The translations under genes and the position numbers were made by a program. Below are positions 32,750-41,677 of a DNA stretch of 64,000 nucleotides, one piece after another. Position 1 is the stretch's first letter. Each line of letters starts with the position of its first letter. The DNA is from Nakamurella aerolata (lineage in GTDB: Bacteria; Actinomycetota; Actinomycetes; Mycobacteriales; Nakamurellaceae): positions 1 to 64,000 of the forward strand of contig NZ_JABEND010000008.1 of NCBI RefSeq assembly GCF_013002705.1, read 5' to 3'. Below the pieces are notes generated by a model. That model saw nothing but the letters and a program-made list of their open reading frames with translations, did no database searches and was not told where the DNA came from.

Positions 32750-33619
32750 TCACTCGCGGCGGTACACCACCACCACAGGGTCGCGCAGGACAACGCCGCG
32801 GTCGGTGAACCCGGCGAGCTCGGTCTCGGCGATCAGATCGACCTTGCTGTCGTCGTCGGTCACCTCGACACCGCCGACCTCGTGCCTGGTGGGGTCAAAG
32901 CGTTGTCCGTCAGGGCGTTCAACGCTCACCCCCACCGAGGCCAGGCCCTCGGTCAGCCGCTCCCACACACCGGGGCTGCGGGCCCGGTCCCAGGCGTAGA
33001 TCAGCAGCTCGATGAGCTGCCGCCGTTCGCTCTCGACGCCGGCCGCGGCGGGTTCGCCGGCCTGGCCGTCCGGCGCAGCGGCGCCGACGGAGCTGGGTGC
33101 CCAAACCTGGTGACTGGCCGAATCGCGGGCGGCGGTGTGCGCCGGCGTACCGAAGATGTCGACGCCGGAGTTCTCGCCGGACTCGACGGTGGCGGGTTCG
33201 GCCGACGGCGCGACGACGGTGATCAGATCGACGCCGGTGGTGTCGGCAGCCGTCGTCGTGTCGCGGGCGGACGGGATCGCGGGTGCGTCCGACGCGTCGT
33301 CCGTGGCGGCCGGGGCTGGATCGGCGAACTGCCCGACAGTGTCTGCGCTGGACGGGCTGGCTGCGCTGTCGGCGCTGTCCGCGCTGTCGGCGCTGGCCGC
33401 GCTGGCCGCACCATCAACGGGGGCGCTGTCGACGGTGTCAGCGGCAGCACTGTCGGCGGCAGCCCAAGTGTCGCCGGCCGAACTGTCAGCGGAGGCCGAA
33501 CTGCCGGAACGGACGGCCGCCCCGGCACTCGGATCGACGGCAGCTGCGGCTGCCGCGGCATCCTGACTGCTCGCTCGATCGGGGGCCGGTTGCTGCCGTC
33601 GCCACCTCACGCGATCCAC
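32750..33619 (-). CDS. GrpE-like protein with long low-complexity N-terminus
   Basis: 289-residue protein. Seen: about 180 residues of Ala/Ser/Asp-rich low complexity (SADSADSADSAAS, AADTVDSAPVDG), then about 100 residues matching the GrpE beta-wing end: RQLIELLIYAWDRARSPG, the hallmark GQRFDPTRHEVGG, and AGFTDRGVVLRDPVVVVYRR. GrpE is the nucleotide-exchange factor of DnaK; here the long paired helices that make the GrpE dimer are absent or replaced. GTG 33619 is preceded by GAGG. It lies 142 bp downstream of dynamin B and the membrane Hsp70, so it is probably the exchange factor of that Hsp70 rather than of the housekeeping DnaK. Confidence 0.75.
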   Translation of the reverse strand: MDRVRWRRQQPAPDRASSQDAAAAAAAVDPSAGAAVRSGSSASADSSAGDTWAAADSAAADTVDSAPVDGAASAASADSADSADSAASPSSADTVGQFADPAPAATDDASDAPAIPSARDTTTAADTTGVDLITVVAPSAEPATVESGENSGVDIFGTPAHTAARDSASHQVWAPSSVGAAAPDGQAGEPAAAGVESERRQLIELLIYAWDRARSPGVWERLTEGLASVGVSVERPDGQRFDPTRHEVGGVEVTDDDSKVDLIAETELAGFTDRGVVLRDPVVVVYRRE

Positions 33620-33640
33620 CTCATCCTCGCCCGCACCTGC

Positions 33641-33686
33641 GCATCTTCGTCGCAGCTACGCATCCTGGTCGCAGCTACGCATCTTT
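33641..33686. repeat. Short 19-bp direct repeats between dynamin B and the GrpE-like gene
   Basis: GCATCTTCGTCGCAGCTAC (33641-33659) is followed directly by GCATCCTGGTCGCAGCTAC (33660-33678) and a partial third copy. They lie upstream of the GrpE-like gene on its strand. No promoter is evident. Confidence 0.55.
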
Positions 33687-33761
33687 GCCACGCCGCCGCC
33701 ACCGTGCCCGGCCATTCGATCCAGCAGGCGCTCTCGCGGCCCGCCGGTGCTGAGCGCCCGC

Positions 33762-35492
33762 TCATGGGCGGGCCAGTCCCGGAGGACCCGACGGCGTCCT
33801 GCCCTTCAATTGTTGCCACATCAAGAAGTAGGCGCGATGCACCACATGGGCGATCCTGCTCTGCGCCGGCGTCGCTCCGAAGGACGCGAACGAGCGCCAC
33901 CAGCCGGCCCGGTCCAGCGCGACGGCCTGCAACTGCTCCAACGGCTTTCCCACCATGCCGAGTTGCTCGTCCGGTCGGGTCGAGCCGCCCAGGCGCAGGA
34001 TCTCGGCGGTCAACTCGTCGTCCATACCGACGGCGCCGCCGGACACCATGGTCAGCGCCTCGAGGAGCCGGAGCTGGTGCGCTTCGGGGCGTTGCAGCAG
34101 CATCTCGATCGCGTCGTTGATGCGCTGCCGCTCACCCACGTCGGTGCTGGCGGCCGCCAACGCCGCGAGCGAAGCCAACGCCGCGGACGCCTTGATGCCG
34201 TCGGCGCGCAGCTGGAACACCTCACCCAGCCGGCGCCGGAATTCTTCGAGTCCCGATCGGGTCAGCAGCCGGCGGCGCAGCTCCCCCGCGCTCATCGTCG
34301 GCTCCGCGGTCAGCAGCTCGAGGGCGAGCCGGATCCCGTACAGGTCAAGCAGTTGCAGCAACCGCACCCTGGTCGGTGAATCCACCGGGGCATCCATCGA
34401 GGTGAACAGATCGGCCGCCATCAGCATCGCCTGCCTCAGGCCGGGATCCACCTCGGCCAGCGACCGCAACGCCTCGGCGTCGGCAGCGGTGAACGCGCCG
34501 GTCTCCGCGGTCTCGGCGAGCAGCCCGTTCATCGGCAGCACGTCGGCCACCCGCGGCCGCAACACCGCAGCCTGCCCTGCCGCCAGCCGGCGAGCGGCAT
34601 TCCAGGTGGCGTCGGTGCCCGTGTCGGACGTCGAAGTCGTTGCCGCGCCCTGGCTCTCGGCCGCGCCGGCCGCCGCTGAACTGTCCACCGACACGGTGTC
34701 GGCCTTGTTCAACACCCCAAGAGCGTTCACCGGGCCGGCGTCCCTGGAGGCGGTGGCCGCGGTGAAGGCGGCCAGCACCCTGGCGTCGTCGCTGCGTACT
34801 GACTGAGTGAACACATAGACAACGGCTTCCGCACCCGCCACCGCGAAACGCGAGGTCTGGTCCAGCTCGTCTGCGGCGTTGTCGTCGTCCGGCGATCCGG
34901 TGAGCGCATCGCCCACCGCGCCGTCGGCGCTCTCGCCGGCTCCATCCGGGCCGCTACCGTCAGCGTCGTCGGAGCCGTCGGTGGCACCCCTCGGGGTGCC
35001 GAGCAGCGCCTCGGTGCGGCCGACGCTGGCCGAGTCCATCGAGCCCAACCCAGGGGTGTCGATCACCGTGATGTCTTCCAGCAGACCGGAAGTCAGGTAT
35101 GCCTCGAGGTGCGAGACCTCGTCGAGATCGGTGCTGGCCCCGCCGAGATCTTGCGGAATGCCGCCGTCGGGAGCGAACGGGATCGTCACCGTGCGACCGT
35201 CTCGCATCACCACCTCGATGCGGTCGACCGTTCCGTACTGGAACCTGGTGACCAACCGGGTGCACTCACCGACGTCGGTCGGCGCCACCCGGCGGCCGAT
35301 CAACGCGTTCACCAACGTCGATTTGCCGGCCTTGATCCGCCCCGCCACCGCCAGCTGCAACGGAGTATCCAAGCGCCGCAATACTTCTCGGAGACCGGCA
35401 CCGGTCGCGGCGCCGACCTGCGGCTGCAGGGCGACGCAGAGCCGGGCCACCGACTGTGACAGTGGGCCCATCCGGCGGCGAGGAGCAGTCAT
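33762..35492 (-). CDS. Bacterial dynamin-like GTPase B
   Basis: 576-residue dynamin-family GTPase. Seen: G1 GRIKAGKSTLVNALIG (from 51), G2 Thr in ECTRLVTRF, G3 DTPGLGSMDS, a 50-residue acidic insert (DGSDDADGSGPDGAGESADGA), G4 LNKAD, then a helical stalk; no long hydrophobic paddle, unlike dynamin A. Its ATG overlaps the Hsp70 stop (ATGA at 35489-35492), so the two proteins are made together. In IniA/IniC and DynA/DynB pairs one partner often lacks the membrane segment, which fits a heteromeric pair with the gene at 26578. Confidence 0.88.
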   Translation of the reverse strand: MTAPRRRMGPLSQSVARLCVALQPQVGAATGAGLREVLRRLDTPLQLAVAGRIKAGKSTLVNALIGRRVAPTDVGECTRLVTRFQYGTVDRIEVVMRDGRTVTIPFAPDGGIPQDLGGASTDLDEVSHLEAYLTSGLLEDITVIDTPGLGSMDSASVGRTEALLGTPRGATDGSDDADGSGPDGAGESADGAVGDALTGSPDDDNAADELDQTSRFAVAGAEAVVYVFTQSVRSDDARVLAAFTAATASRDAGPVNALGVLNKADTVSVDSSAAAGAAESQGAATTSTSDTGTDATWNAARRLAAGQAAVLRPRVADVLPMNGLLAETAETGAFTAADAEALRSLAEVDPGLRQAMLMAADLFTSMDAPVDSPTRVRLLQLLDLYGIRLALELLTAEPTMSAGELRRRLLTRSGLEEFRRRLGEVFQLRADGIKASAALASLAALAAASTDVGERQRINDAIEMLLQRPEAHQLRLLEALTMVSGGAVGMDDELTAEILRLGGSTRPDEQLGMVGKPLEQLQAVALDRAGWWRSFASFGATPAQSRIAHVVHRAYFLMWQQLKGRTPSGPPGLARP

Positions 35493-37540
35493 CGAGGCTG
35501 GTAGTTGATCTGGAAGAAATCGTAGAGGGAGCTTGATCCGCCGGAGGTGACGGCCACGATCGCACCGACGTAGGGCTGGCTGTCGAGCGCCCACGAGATC
35601 GCCGGGACGCCGTCGCCGTTGTTGCTGGTGCCCAACGGTTTCAGCTGATCAGAGTCGACGATGCGGAGCTTGCCCTGCGAGGTGTCGACGGTGGTCGACT
35701 TGTCGTCGGCCGCGTACTGACCCCTGGTGCGGTCCTTCGCCATCTGATCAAGCAGCTTGCCGGCGCCGGCCGGGCTGTCCAGGGTGAACACATAGACAAC
35801 GATCCGATCGAACAGCGAGCCGGCCTCCGCGTCGGCTTCCGACAGCTGACACTGCAGCGCGCGCTTGACCTTGTATCCCGACGTCCCGTTGACGAACGGC
35901 GTTGTCACGTCTTCGCACCTGGTGAGCCGATTTCCCTTGGGGCCCAGAAAGTTCAGCTCGGCCGGCGTCATCTTCTTGCCGGGACCCACCCCGGGGACGG
36001 TACCAAGAGCGGTGACCGAGCCCGGGGTGCTCGGCGGCGCCGTCGAGCCCGGCGCACCCGACACCGGCGGCGATGCCGGGCCGGACCCGCCCGCGGTTTC
36101 GCTGCCCGCCCACGGCCGGGCGATCAGCAGCACCAGCGCCGTGATCAACAGCAGCGCGGCTGCCCCGCTGCCGACGAACAGCGGGGTCCGGGACCGCCGC
36201 CCCTGCCGTGCCGTCCGGCCGCCGGTTGCCGGCACCGACCCCGAGTGCGGCCCGTTGAGCGCACCGGAACGCGGACCTACCGGTGGCTGGCCGCCGGTGC
36301 CGCCGCCAGAGCCGCCCGGCCCACCGCCACCGGGGCCGCCGAGCGGCTGCGCCCCCGACGAAGCGGAGGAAAACCCTTGCGGCGCAACATTACCCGGGTA
36401 ACGGCCACTGGCCAGCGCGGCGCCGGCATCGGCCGGCGGCGCCCCGAAGGCCACCGTCCGCGACCCCTCGCGGTACACCGGCACCAACAGCGCGCCCAGC
36501 GCCACCGCCGTCTCCGGCTGGTCCAACGCCACCGGCGTGACGCCGAGCTGATCGGAAATCAGCTTGGCCACCAACGGGATTCGACTCGAACCGCCGACCA
36601 GGAAGATCCCGGTCAACCGGTCAGCGCCCACCCCGGCCGAGCGCAGGGTGCCCTGCAGCGCTTCGATCGACCGCATCAGGTTGGGCCGGATGAGACCCTC
36701 GAACTCCTGCCTGGTCAGGTGCACGTCGCTGAACGGGTCGGGCAGCGCCACCTCTGTCTGCGGATACCGCGACAGCGTCTCCTTGGCGGCGCGCACATCT
36801 TCGGCGAGCGCCCTGGCGGCGCGGCGACTGGACGCGTCGGCCGGGCGCAGAATCTGCTGCCAGCGGGCCGGCTGGGCCACCGAGGCGGTGCGTCCGACGT
36901 GGTCGAGCACCGCCTGGTCGAAATCGAGACCACCAAGGTCGGCGAGGCCGGCCTCGGCCAGCACGTGGAAGGCGTTCTGGGTGCGGCCCACCACCGCGAT
37001 GTCGAAGGTGCCACCACCCAGGTCGTACACCGCGACGCTGTTTCCCGGCATCAGTTCTCGTCCGGGGAGCTGGGTGTACTGCGCGGCGGCGGCAACCGGC
37101 TCCGGCAGCAGCGCGATGTTGCTGCCGAGCCCCGCCGCCCGTGCCGCGCTCATCAGCGTGTTCTGCCGGGTGGCGCCCCACTGCGCGGGGTGCGTGAGCC
37201 GCACCTCGTCGGGAGCGGCGCCGCCGAGTTGCCGCCGCACCTCGGTCGCGACGGTGCGCAGCACCGCGGCGATCAGATCGACAACCGGAACCACCCGGTC
37301 GCCGAGCAGCACCTCACCGTCGTCGATGCGGCGTTTGGGGTTGGGCTCGTACCTGGTCGGGTCGAGGCGGGCCTGACGCTGCGCCTCCCGGCCGACGGTG
37401 ACGCTGCCGTCGGCAGCAACGTAGACCGCGGACGGAAGCAGCGGTGAGGCGTCAAAGGTGACGGTGCGCGGCGCCTGCCCAGGGGCGGCGAGCGCGACAA
37501 CGGTGTTGGAGGTGCCGAAGTCGATGGACAGCAATCGCAC
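35489..37540 (-). CDS. Membrane-anchored Hsp70-family protein
   Basis: 683-residue protein. Seen: Hsp70 nucleotide-binding domain (1-365) with phosphate-1 SIDFGTSNTVVAL, phosphate-2 VYDLGGGTFDIAVV and adenosine motif GIFLVGGSSRIP; a Gly/Pro linker (366-450); one transmembrane helix (about 453-473, LFVGSGAAALLLITALVLL); then about 210 extracytoplasmic residues with two Cys (in RCEDV and LQCQL). The canonical peptide-binding domain is absent, so the ATPase probably relays a signal or moves a partner instead of folding clients. GTG 37540 with GAGGGGAA upstream. First gene of hsp70-dynamin-grpE. Confidence 0.88.
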   Translation of the reverse strand: MRLLSIDFGTSNTVVALAAPGQAPRTVTFDASPLLPSAVYVAADGSVTVGREAQRQARLDPTRYEPNPKRRIDDGEVLLGDRVVPVVDLIAAVLRTVATEVRRQLGGAAPDEVRLTHPAQWGATRQNTLMSAARAAGLGSNIALLPEPVAAAAQYTQLPGRELMPGNSVAVYDLGGGTFDIAVVGRTQNAFHVLAEAGLADLGGLDFDQAVLDHVGRTASVAQPARWQQILRPADASSRRAARALAEDVRAAKETLSRYPQTEVALPDPFSDVHLTRQEFEGLIRPNLMRSIEALQGTLRSAGVGADRLTGIFLVGGSSRIPLVAKLISDQLGVTPVALDQPETAVALGALLVPVYREGSRTVAFGAPPADAGAALASGRYPGNVAPQGFSSASSGAQPLGGPGGGGPGGSGGGTGGQPPVGPRSGALNGPHSGSVPATGGRTARQGRRSRTPLFVGSGAAALLLITALVLLIARPWAGSETAGGSGPASPPVSGAPGSTAPPSTPGSVTALGTVPGVGPGKKMTPAELNFLGPKGNRLTRCEDVTTPFVNGTSGYKVKRALQCQLSEADAEAGSLFDRIVVYVFTLDSPAGAGKLLDQMAKDRTRGQYAADDKSTTVDTSQGKLRIVDSDQLKPLGTSNNGDGVPAISWALDSQPYVGAIVAVTSGGSSSLYDFFQINYQPR

Positions 37541-37895
37541 GGCCGTTGTTCCCCTCCGCCTCGGAATCCTTCGCTCACGCGTGCTTGCCGTCGCCGGTCC
37601 GTCCCGAATCGACCCAGCGATCGTGCCCGGCGCCCGGTATCGGACCGGCGCCGCCGCGGCGTTGGCCGCGACAAGCATCGTGCCATGTGACGGGTCGCCC
37701 TCGTGGTTCGTTCCCGGACGCTCGCCGCAGCGAATCCGCTGCCGGCAGCCGGCAACGCCGGGGGCGGCACGGGCGAAGTGCCCGGTAAGGCACCATAGGA
37801 CCCGGAGCAGGGGGGCCGACCGGATCCGCAAGCCAAACCCACCGACCCATCCCACTGACCCACCCACCGACTCAGCACTGAGCCGAAGGAGCGTC
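37541..37895. other. Divergent promoter region between Hsp70 and ABC transporter operons
   Basis: 355 bp. It holds the ribosome-binding sites of both genes, a GGGCGAAGTGCCC hairpin near 37770-37782, and an imperfect CACCGACCCA/CACTGACCCA repeat near 37838-37868 before the ABC gene. No clear -35/-10 pair or gene is seen. Confidence 0.4.
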
Positions 37896-39110
37896 ATGAT
37901 CGAAGCGTCGGGTCTCACCAAGACCTACGGCCGCACCACCGCCGTCAGCGACCTGAGCTTTACCGTGCGATCGGGCATGGTGACCGGTTTCCTCGGCCCC
38001 AACGGTTCCGGCAAATCGACCACCATGCGGATGATGCTCGGGCTGGACAACCCCGACCGTGGCCGCGCGCTGATCGACGGCCAGCGCTACATCGACCTCA
38101 AGCACCCGCTGCGCAAGGTCGGCTCGCTGCTGGACGCGAACTGGGTGCACCCCAACCGCACCGCGGCCGCGCACCTGCGCTGGATGGCGCGGGCCAACGG
38201 CATCTCCCGGCGCCGGGTCGGCGAGGTGCTGGAGACCGTCGGGCTGACGGCCGTCGCCGGCAAGAGCGCCGGCAAGTTCTCGCTCGGCATGAAGCAACGG
38301 CTCGGCATCGCGTCGGCGCTGCTGGGCGATCCCGAGGTGCTGCTGTTCGACGAACCGGTCAACGGGTTGGACCCGGAGGGCATCCACTGGATCCGCACCT
38401 TCATGAAGGGGCTGGCCGCGCAGGGCCGCACGGTGCTGGTGTCGTCGCACCTGCTGTCGGAGATGGCGCTGACCGCCGACCATCTGGTGGTGATCGGGCG
38501 CGGGCGGCTGATCGCCGACGCGTCCACCAAGGAGTTCATCGCGCGGTCGACCGAATCGTCGGTGCGGGTTCGCAGCCCGCAGCTGGGCCGGCTCACCGAA
38601 GCCCTCGGCGAGCTTTCCGTGCCTGGCCTGCGCTGGGGTCCCGACACCGGCACCGAGGGTGAGGCGCTGTCCGTCGTCGGCCTGAACGCGGACAAGATCG
38701 GCGACCTGGCGGCGGACAAGCGCATCACCCTGCACGAGCTCAGCCCACAGACCGGTTCGCTGGAGGAGGCGTTCATCCAGCTCACCAGCCAGGCCGTCGA
38801 GTACAACGCCAGGGAGCCGATGCCGATGTCGCAACCGGGCGACACCCGTTGGGGCCCAGGCAATCCGCCGAGCGGTCCAGGGCCGTTGCCCGCACCCGGG
38901 CCGTTGCCCGCAGCCGGGCAGGGGGCGCCAACGCAGCAGGTCCCGCAGGGCCAGCCCGCACAGCAGTTCCCGCACGGCCAGCCCGCGCAGCAGTTCCCGC
39001 AGGGCCAGCCCGCGCAGCAGGGCGGCTGGGCAGGCGGCCCACCCGCCCAGCCGTACGGTGCTCCACCGCCAGGCGACTCGTCCACCGACCCGACCACCCA
39101 GGAGCGCTGA
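37896..39110 (+). CDS. ABC-2 type transporter, ATP-binding protein with Pro/Gln-rich tail
   Basis: 404-residue ATPase. Seen: ASGLTKTYGRTTAVSDLSF start, Walker A GPNGSGKSTT (about 33-42), signature FSLGMKQRLG, Walker B VLLFDEPVNGLDP, H-loop VSSHLLSEM; this is the BcrA/NatA-like exporter class. Residues after about 310 are a Pro/Gln/Gly tail with three GQPAQQFPQ-type repeats, not part of the family. ATG 37896 has GAAGGAG upstream. It is followed four bases later by the permease, so the pair forms the transporter. Substrate unknown. Confidence 0.9.
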   Translation: MIEASGLTKTYGRTTAVSDLSFTVRSGMVTGFLGPNGSGKSTTMRMMLGLDNPDRGRALIDGQRYIDLKHPLRKVGSLLDANWVHPNRTAAAHLRWMARANGISRRRVGEVLETVGLTAVAGKSAGKFSLGMKQRLGIASALLGDPEVLLFDEPVNGLDPEGIHWIRTFMKGLAAQGRTVLVSSHLLSEMALTADHLVVIGRGRLIADASTKEFIARSTESSVRVRSPQLGRLTEALGELSVPGLRWGPDTGTEGEALSVVGLNADKIGDLAADKRITLHELSPQTGSLEEAFIQLTSQAVEYNAREPMPMSQPGDTRWGPGNPPSGPGPLPAPGPLPAAGQGAPTQQVPQGQPAQQFPHGQPAQQFPQGQPAQQGGWAGGPPAQPYGAPPPGDSSTDPTTQER

Positions 39111-39114
39111 TCAC

Positions 39115-39873
39115 ATGCTGTCGCTGCTGTCCGTCGAGCGGATCAAACTCTTCTCCACCAAGTCCCCCTACTGGTGTCTTGCCGTCATCCTGGTCGCCAC
39201 CTGCGGGCTGTCGCTGGCCGTGTCGCTGGTCGACGACGGCAGGGACGCCACCGTGTTCACCTCGCAGGCCGGTGGGGCGATGGGGCTGATGACGTTCATG
39301 GTGATGGCCGCGTTGACGGTCACCACCGAGTACCGGTTCGGCACCATCCGCAACAGCTTCCTCGCGGTGCCCCAGCGGGCGCTGGTGCTGGTCAGCAAGA
39401 CGGTTCTGATGGCCTTCATCGGCGCGGTGATCGGCGGCCTGGCCGCGCTGGCCTCGTTCTTCCTGGCGAAGACGTTGGCGAAAGAGCCGCCGACTCCACT
39501 CGAACTGAACTCGGCCGCCGACTACCGGGTGGTGCTCGGCTACTCGGCGCTCTACGCGATCGGCGCGGTACTGGCCATCGGTGTCGGCGCGCTGGTGCGC
39601 CAGTCCGCCGGCGCGATCACCGCGCTGCTGCTCTGGCCGCTGCTGGTGGAGACGCTGCTGATGTTGATCAGCAGCCTGCAGAAGGTGATCCCCTACCTGC
39701 CGTTCAACGCCGCGTTCAACTTCGTCAGCCCCGGCGGTAGCGGTGGCATGTTCGGCCGCACCGCCTTCCTGCCCGGCGGTCCCAGCGCCAACCAGGGCCT
39801 GGTGATTTTCTTGGTCACCGCCGTGGTGATCTGGCTGGTGGCGCTGGTGACGGTGTACCGCCGCGACGCCTGA
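39115..39873 (+). CDS. ABC-2 type transporter, permease
   Basis: 252-residue membrane protein with six predicted helices: VERIKLFSTKSPYW cytoplasmic start, helices at about 20-38, 53-72, 97-118, 145-165, 170-192 and 225-247. The TTEYRFGTIRNSFLAVPQR loop between helices 2 and 3 is the typical ATPase contact of the BcrB/NatB-type permeases. It lies four bases after the ATPase stop and ends the two-gene operon; the repeat-rich region 39928-40282 follows. Confidence 0.88.
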   Translation: MLSLLSVERIKLFSTKSPYWCLAVILVATCGLSLAVSLVDDGRDATVFTSQAGGAMGLMTFMVMAALTVTTEYRFGTIRNSFLAVPQRALVLVSKTVLMAFIGAVIGGLAALASFFLAKTLAKEPPTPLELNSAADYRVVLGYSALYAIGAVLAIGVGALVRQSAGAITALLLWPLLVETLLMLISSLQKVIPYLPFNAAFNFVSPGGSGGMFGRTAFLPGGPSANQGLVIFLVTAVVIWLVALVTVYRRDA

Positions 39874-40459
39874 GCGCACCTTCACCGGTCACGGCGGGGG
39901 TTCGCACACCGCATCTGACCGCGCCGGCGCTTCTCGGCAGCCGGTTCGGCGCGCTGTTTTCAGCACCAGCAGCAGAACCGGCACCCTGGCGGGGCGATCG
40001 AACCGGAAACCGGCCAGTTCTGTGGCTGGTGCTGAAAATCGGCCGCCATCTGTTCAGCGCCCAGCGCCCTCGGCACCGCGCCTGACAGCGCCGGCGGACA
40101 TCAGCACCAGCGGGTTTCAGCACCACCGCGCCTCAGCACAACCGCTTCTCGGCAGCCGGTTCGGAGCGCTGTTTTCAGCACCAGCAGCAGAACCGGCACC
40201 CTGGCGGGCTGATCGGCCGCAAAACCGGCCAGTTCTGCGGCTGGTGCTGAAAATCGGCCGCCATCTGTTCAGCGGCCAGCGCTGTCCCTGCCAACCCAAC
40301 ACGGTGCCGGGGCGCGCTCTGGGCGCCGACCATTCAGCAAACGTTGCACCAGTAGCCGATCTCAGGCCGAATCCGCCGGAAAATGGCCACTGCTGCAGCA
40401 GGTGATGAAAGTTCCACGGCGGACGGCGCTGACGCGGCGCGGCCGTAGGCTAGTCGGTT
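39874..40459. other. 586-bp repeat-bearing intergenic region
   Basis: No gene supported. It is dominated by the 140-bp direct repeat described separately and by several CAGCACCA half-repeats between the copies (for example near 40103 and 40118). TAGGCT at about 40449-40454, shortly before the trmB GTG, is a possible -10. Confidence 0.6.
39928..40282. repeat. Two 140-bp direct repeats, each with a TTTTCAGCACCAGC hairpin
   Basis: Copy 1 is 39928-40067 and copy 2 is 40143-40282, offset exactly 215 bp, with only scattered differences (mainly in 39993-40010 versus its counterpart). Within copy 1 TTTTCAGCACCAGC (39957-39970) is complementary to GCTGGTGCTGAAAA (40025-40038), with further AGAAC/GTTCT pairing inside; copy 2 repeats this. 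The large hairpins resemble the style of the palindromes at 903, 1018 and 9978 though the sequence differs. Probably mobile intergenic repeats. Confidence 0.85.
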
Positions 40460-41221
40460 GTGTCCCCCGCCTCCTCACCGCGCATTCCCACCGCCGGAAC
40501 CGTCCGCAGGGACGACATCCCCGCTGACGGCCTGCCGGCGCACTTCCGGCGGGTGGTGAGCTTCACCCCGCGGGGTGGCCGGATGAATCAGGTGCAGCGC
40601 AAGGCTTTCGACACCTACGCCGAACGCTGGTACCTGGAGGGCGACGACGTCGCCGCGGCCGGTCAGCAGCTCGACGCGGCCGCACTGTTCGGCCGAAAGG
40701 CACCGCTGGTGATCGAGATCGGCTCCGGCATGGGCGAGTCCACCGCGGCGATGGCCGCCGCTCGTCCTGACATCAATTTGCTGGCCGTCGAGGTGTACAA
40801 GCCAGGGGTCGCGCAGACCATGCATCACCTGGCGAAGACGGGCGTGGAGAACGTCAGGATTCTGCGGGCCGATGCCGCGGCGGTGCTCACCCAGCTGGTG
40901 CCGGAGCAGTCGGTCGACGAGGTCTGGCTGTTCTTCCCCGACCCGTGGCCGAAGACCCGCCACCACAAACGCCGGCTGGTGACCGAGGACTTCGCCGAGC
41001 TGGTGGCGTCCCGGCTGCGCAAGGGCGGCGTGTTCCGGCTGGCCACCGACTGGGAGCCCTACGCCGAGCAGATGCTGGCGGCGTGCACGCCGGTCAAGGC
41101 GTTGCGTAACCCGCACGCCGGCTGGGCGCCCCGCCCGGAGTTCCGGCCGCGCACCAGGTTCGAGCGCCGCGGCCTGAACGAGGGCAGGCAGATCTGGGAC
41201 CTGGAGTTCATCCGCCGCTGA
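40460..41221 (+). CDS. trmB: tRNA (guanine-N7-)-methyltransferase
   Basis: 253-residue enzyme that methylates G46 of tRNA with S-adenosylmethionine. Seen: RRVVSFTPRGGRMNQVQRKAF, SAM site VIEIGSGMGES, LLAVEVYKPGV, and the family signature FPDPWPKTRHHKRRLV, then ATDWEPYAEQM and the C-terminal TRFERRGLNEGRQIWDLEF. GTG 40460 fits; a TAGGCT box near 40445-40450 leaves at most a few leader bases, so it may be translated nearly leaderless. Stands alone; housekeeping gene. Confidence 0.95.
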   Translation: MSPASSPRIPTAGTVRRDDIPADGLPAHFRRVVSFTPRGGRMNQVQRKAFDTYAERWYLEGDDVAAAGQQLDAAALFGRKAPLVIEIGSGMGESTAAMAAARPDINLLAVEVYKPGVAQTMHHLAKTGVENVRILRADAAAVLTQLVPEQSVDEVWLFFPDPWPKTRHHKRRLVTEDFAELVASRLRKGGVFRLATDWEPYAEQMLAACTPVKALRNPHAGWAPRPEFRPRTRFERRGLNEGRQIWDLEFIRR

Positions 41222-41473
41222 CCGATGGCGACGCAGCGCGCTCATCCGGCCCCCAGCGATGGCCGGGGTCGAGCCGTGCTCGCACGTCTCGACCTCGGCA
41301 CCGGCAGCAGCTCAGCCCCACCGCCTTGACACCGGACTTGGCGGCGAACGACGCCAACTCAGTTTCACGATCGACTGTCGTCCGGTCCCGGCGCCAGCGC
41401 CCCCTTGCCCCGCGACCAGCCACACAACGCAAGCCGACCGGCGGCCGGCCCCGCCGGCGGGACGGCGTCAGGG

Positions 41474-41503
41474 TTGCGCTGCGCGTTGCTCGTTTGCTAG
41501 CAT
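41474..41503 (+). promoter_or_regulatory. Promoter giving a leaderless transcript for the RHH gene
   Basis: TTGCGC (41474-41479), 18-bp spacer and TAGCAT (41498-41503). The ATG of the small gene begins at 41510, seven bases after the -10, where transcription itself should start. No separate ribosome-binding site fits. Leaderless starts of this layout are common in actinobacteria. Confidence 0.6.
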
Positions 41504-41509
41504 TAAGGC

Positions 41510-41677
41510 ATGCCAGATACCAAGGTGCAGTTCAACGTGTACCTACCCAAAGAGCTGGTCCGCGAGGTCAAGCATCTGTCGATCGACGAGGGCGGCAGCC
41601 TGTCCGCCCTGGTGGAACGCGCACTGCGGCAGTACCTCGCCGACGGCGGCGCCCGACCGGAAAGCGAGAACCGCTGA
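41510..41677 (+). CDS. Small ribbon-helix-helix (CopG/Arc-like) protein
   Basis: 55-residue protein. Seen: beta strand [15 protein letters not shown], helix-turn-helix pair [26 protein letters not shown], the usual size and pattern of an RHH DNA-binding dimer or antitoxin. Its TGA overlaps the next ATG (TGATG at 41675-41679), so it is translationally coupled to the VOC-like protein; it may control that pair. Too short for many gene finders. The neighbour is not a recognised toxin, so I do not call it an antitoxin. Confidence 0.8.
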   Translation: MPDTKVQFNVYLPKELVREVKHLSIDEGGSLSALVERALRQYLADGGARPESENR

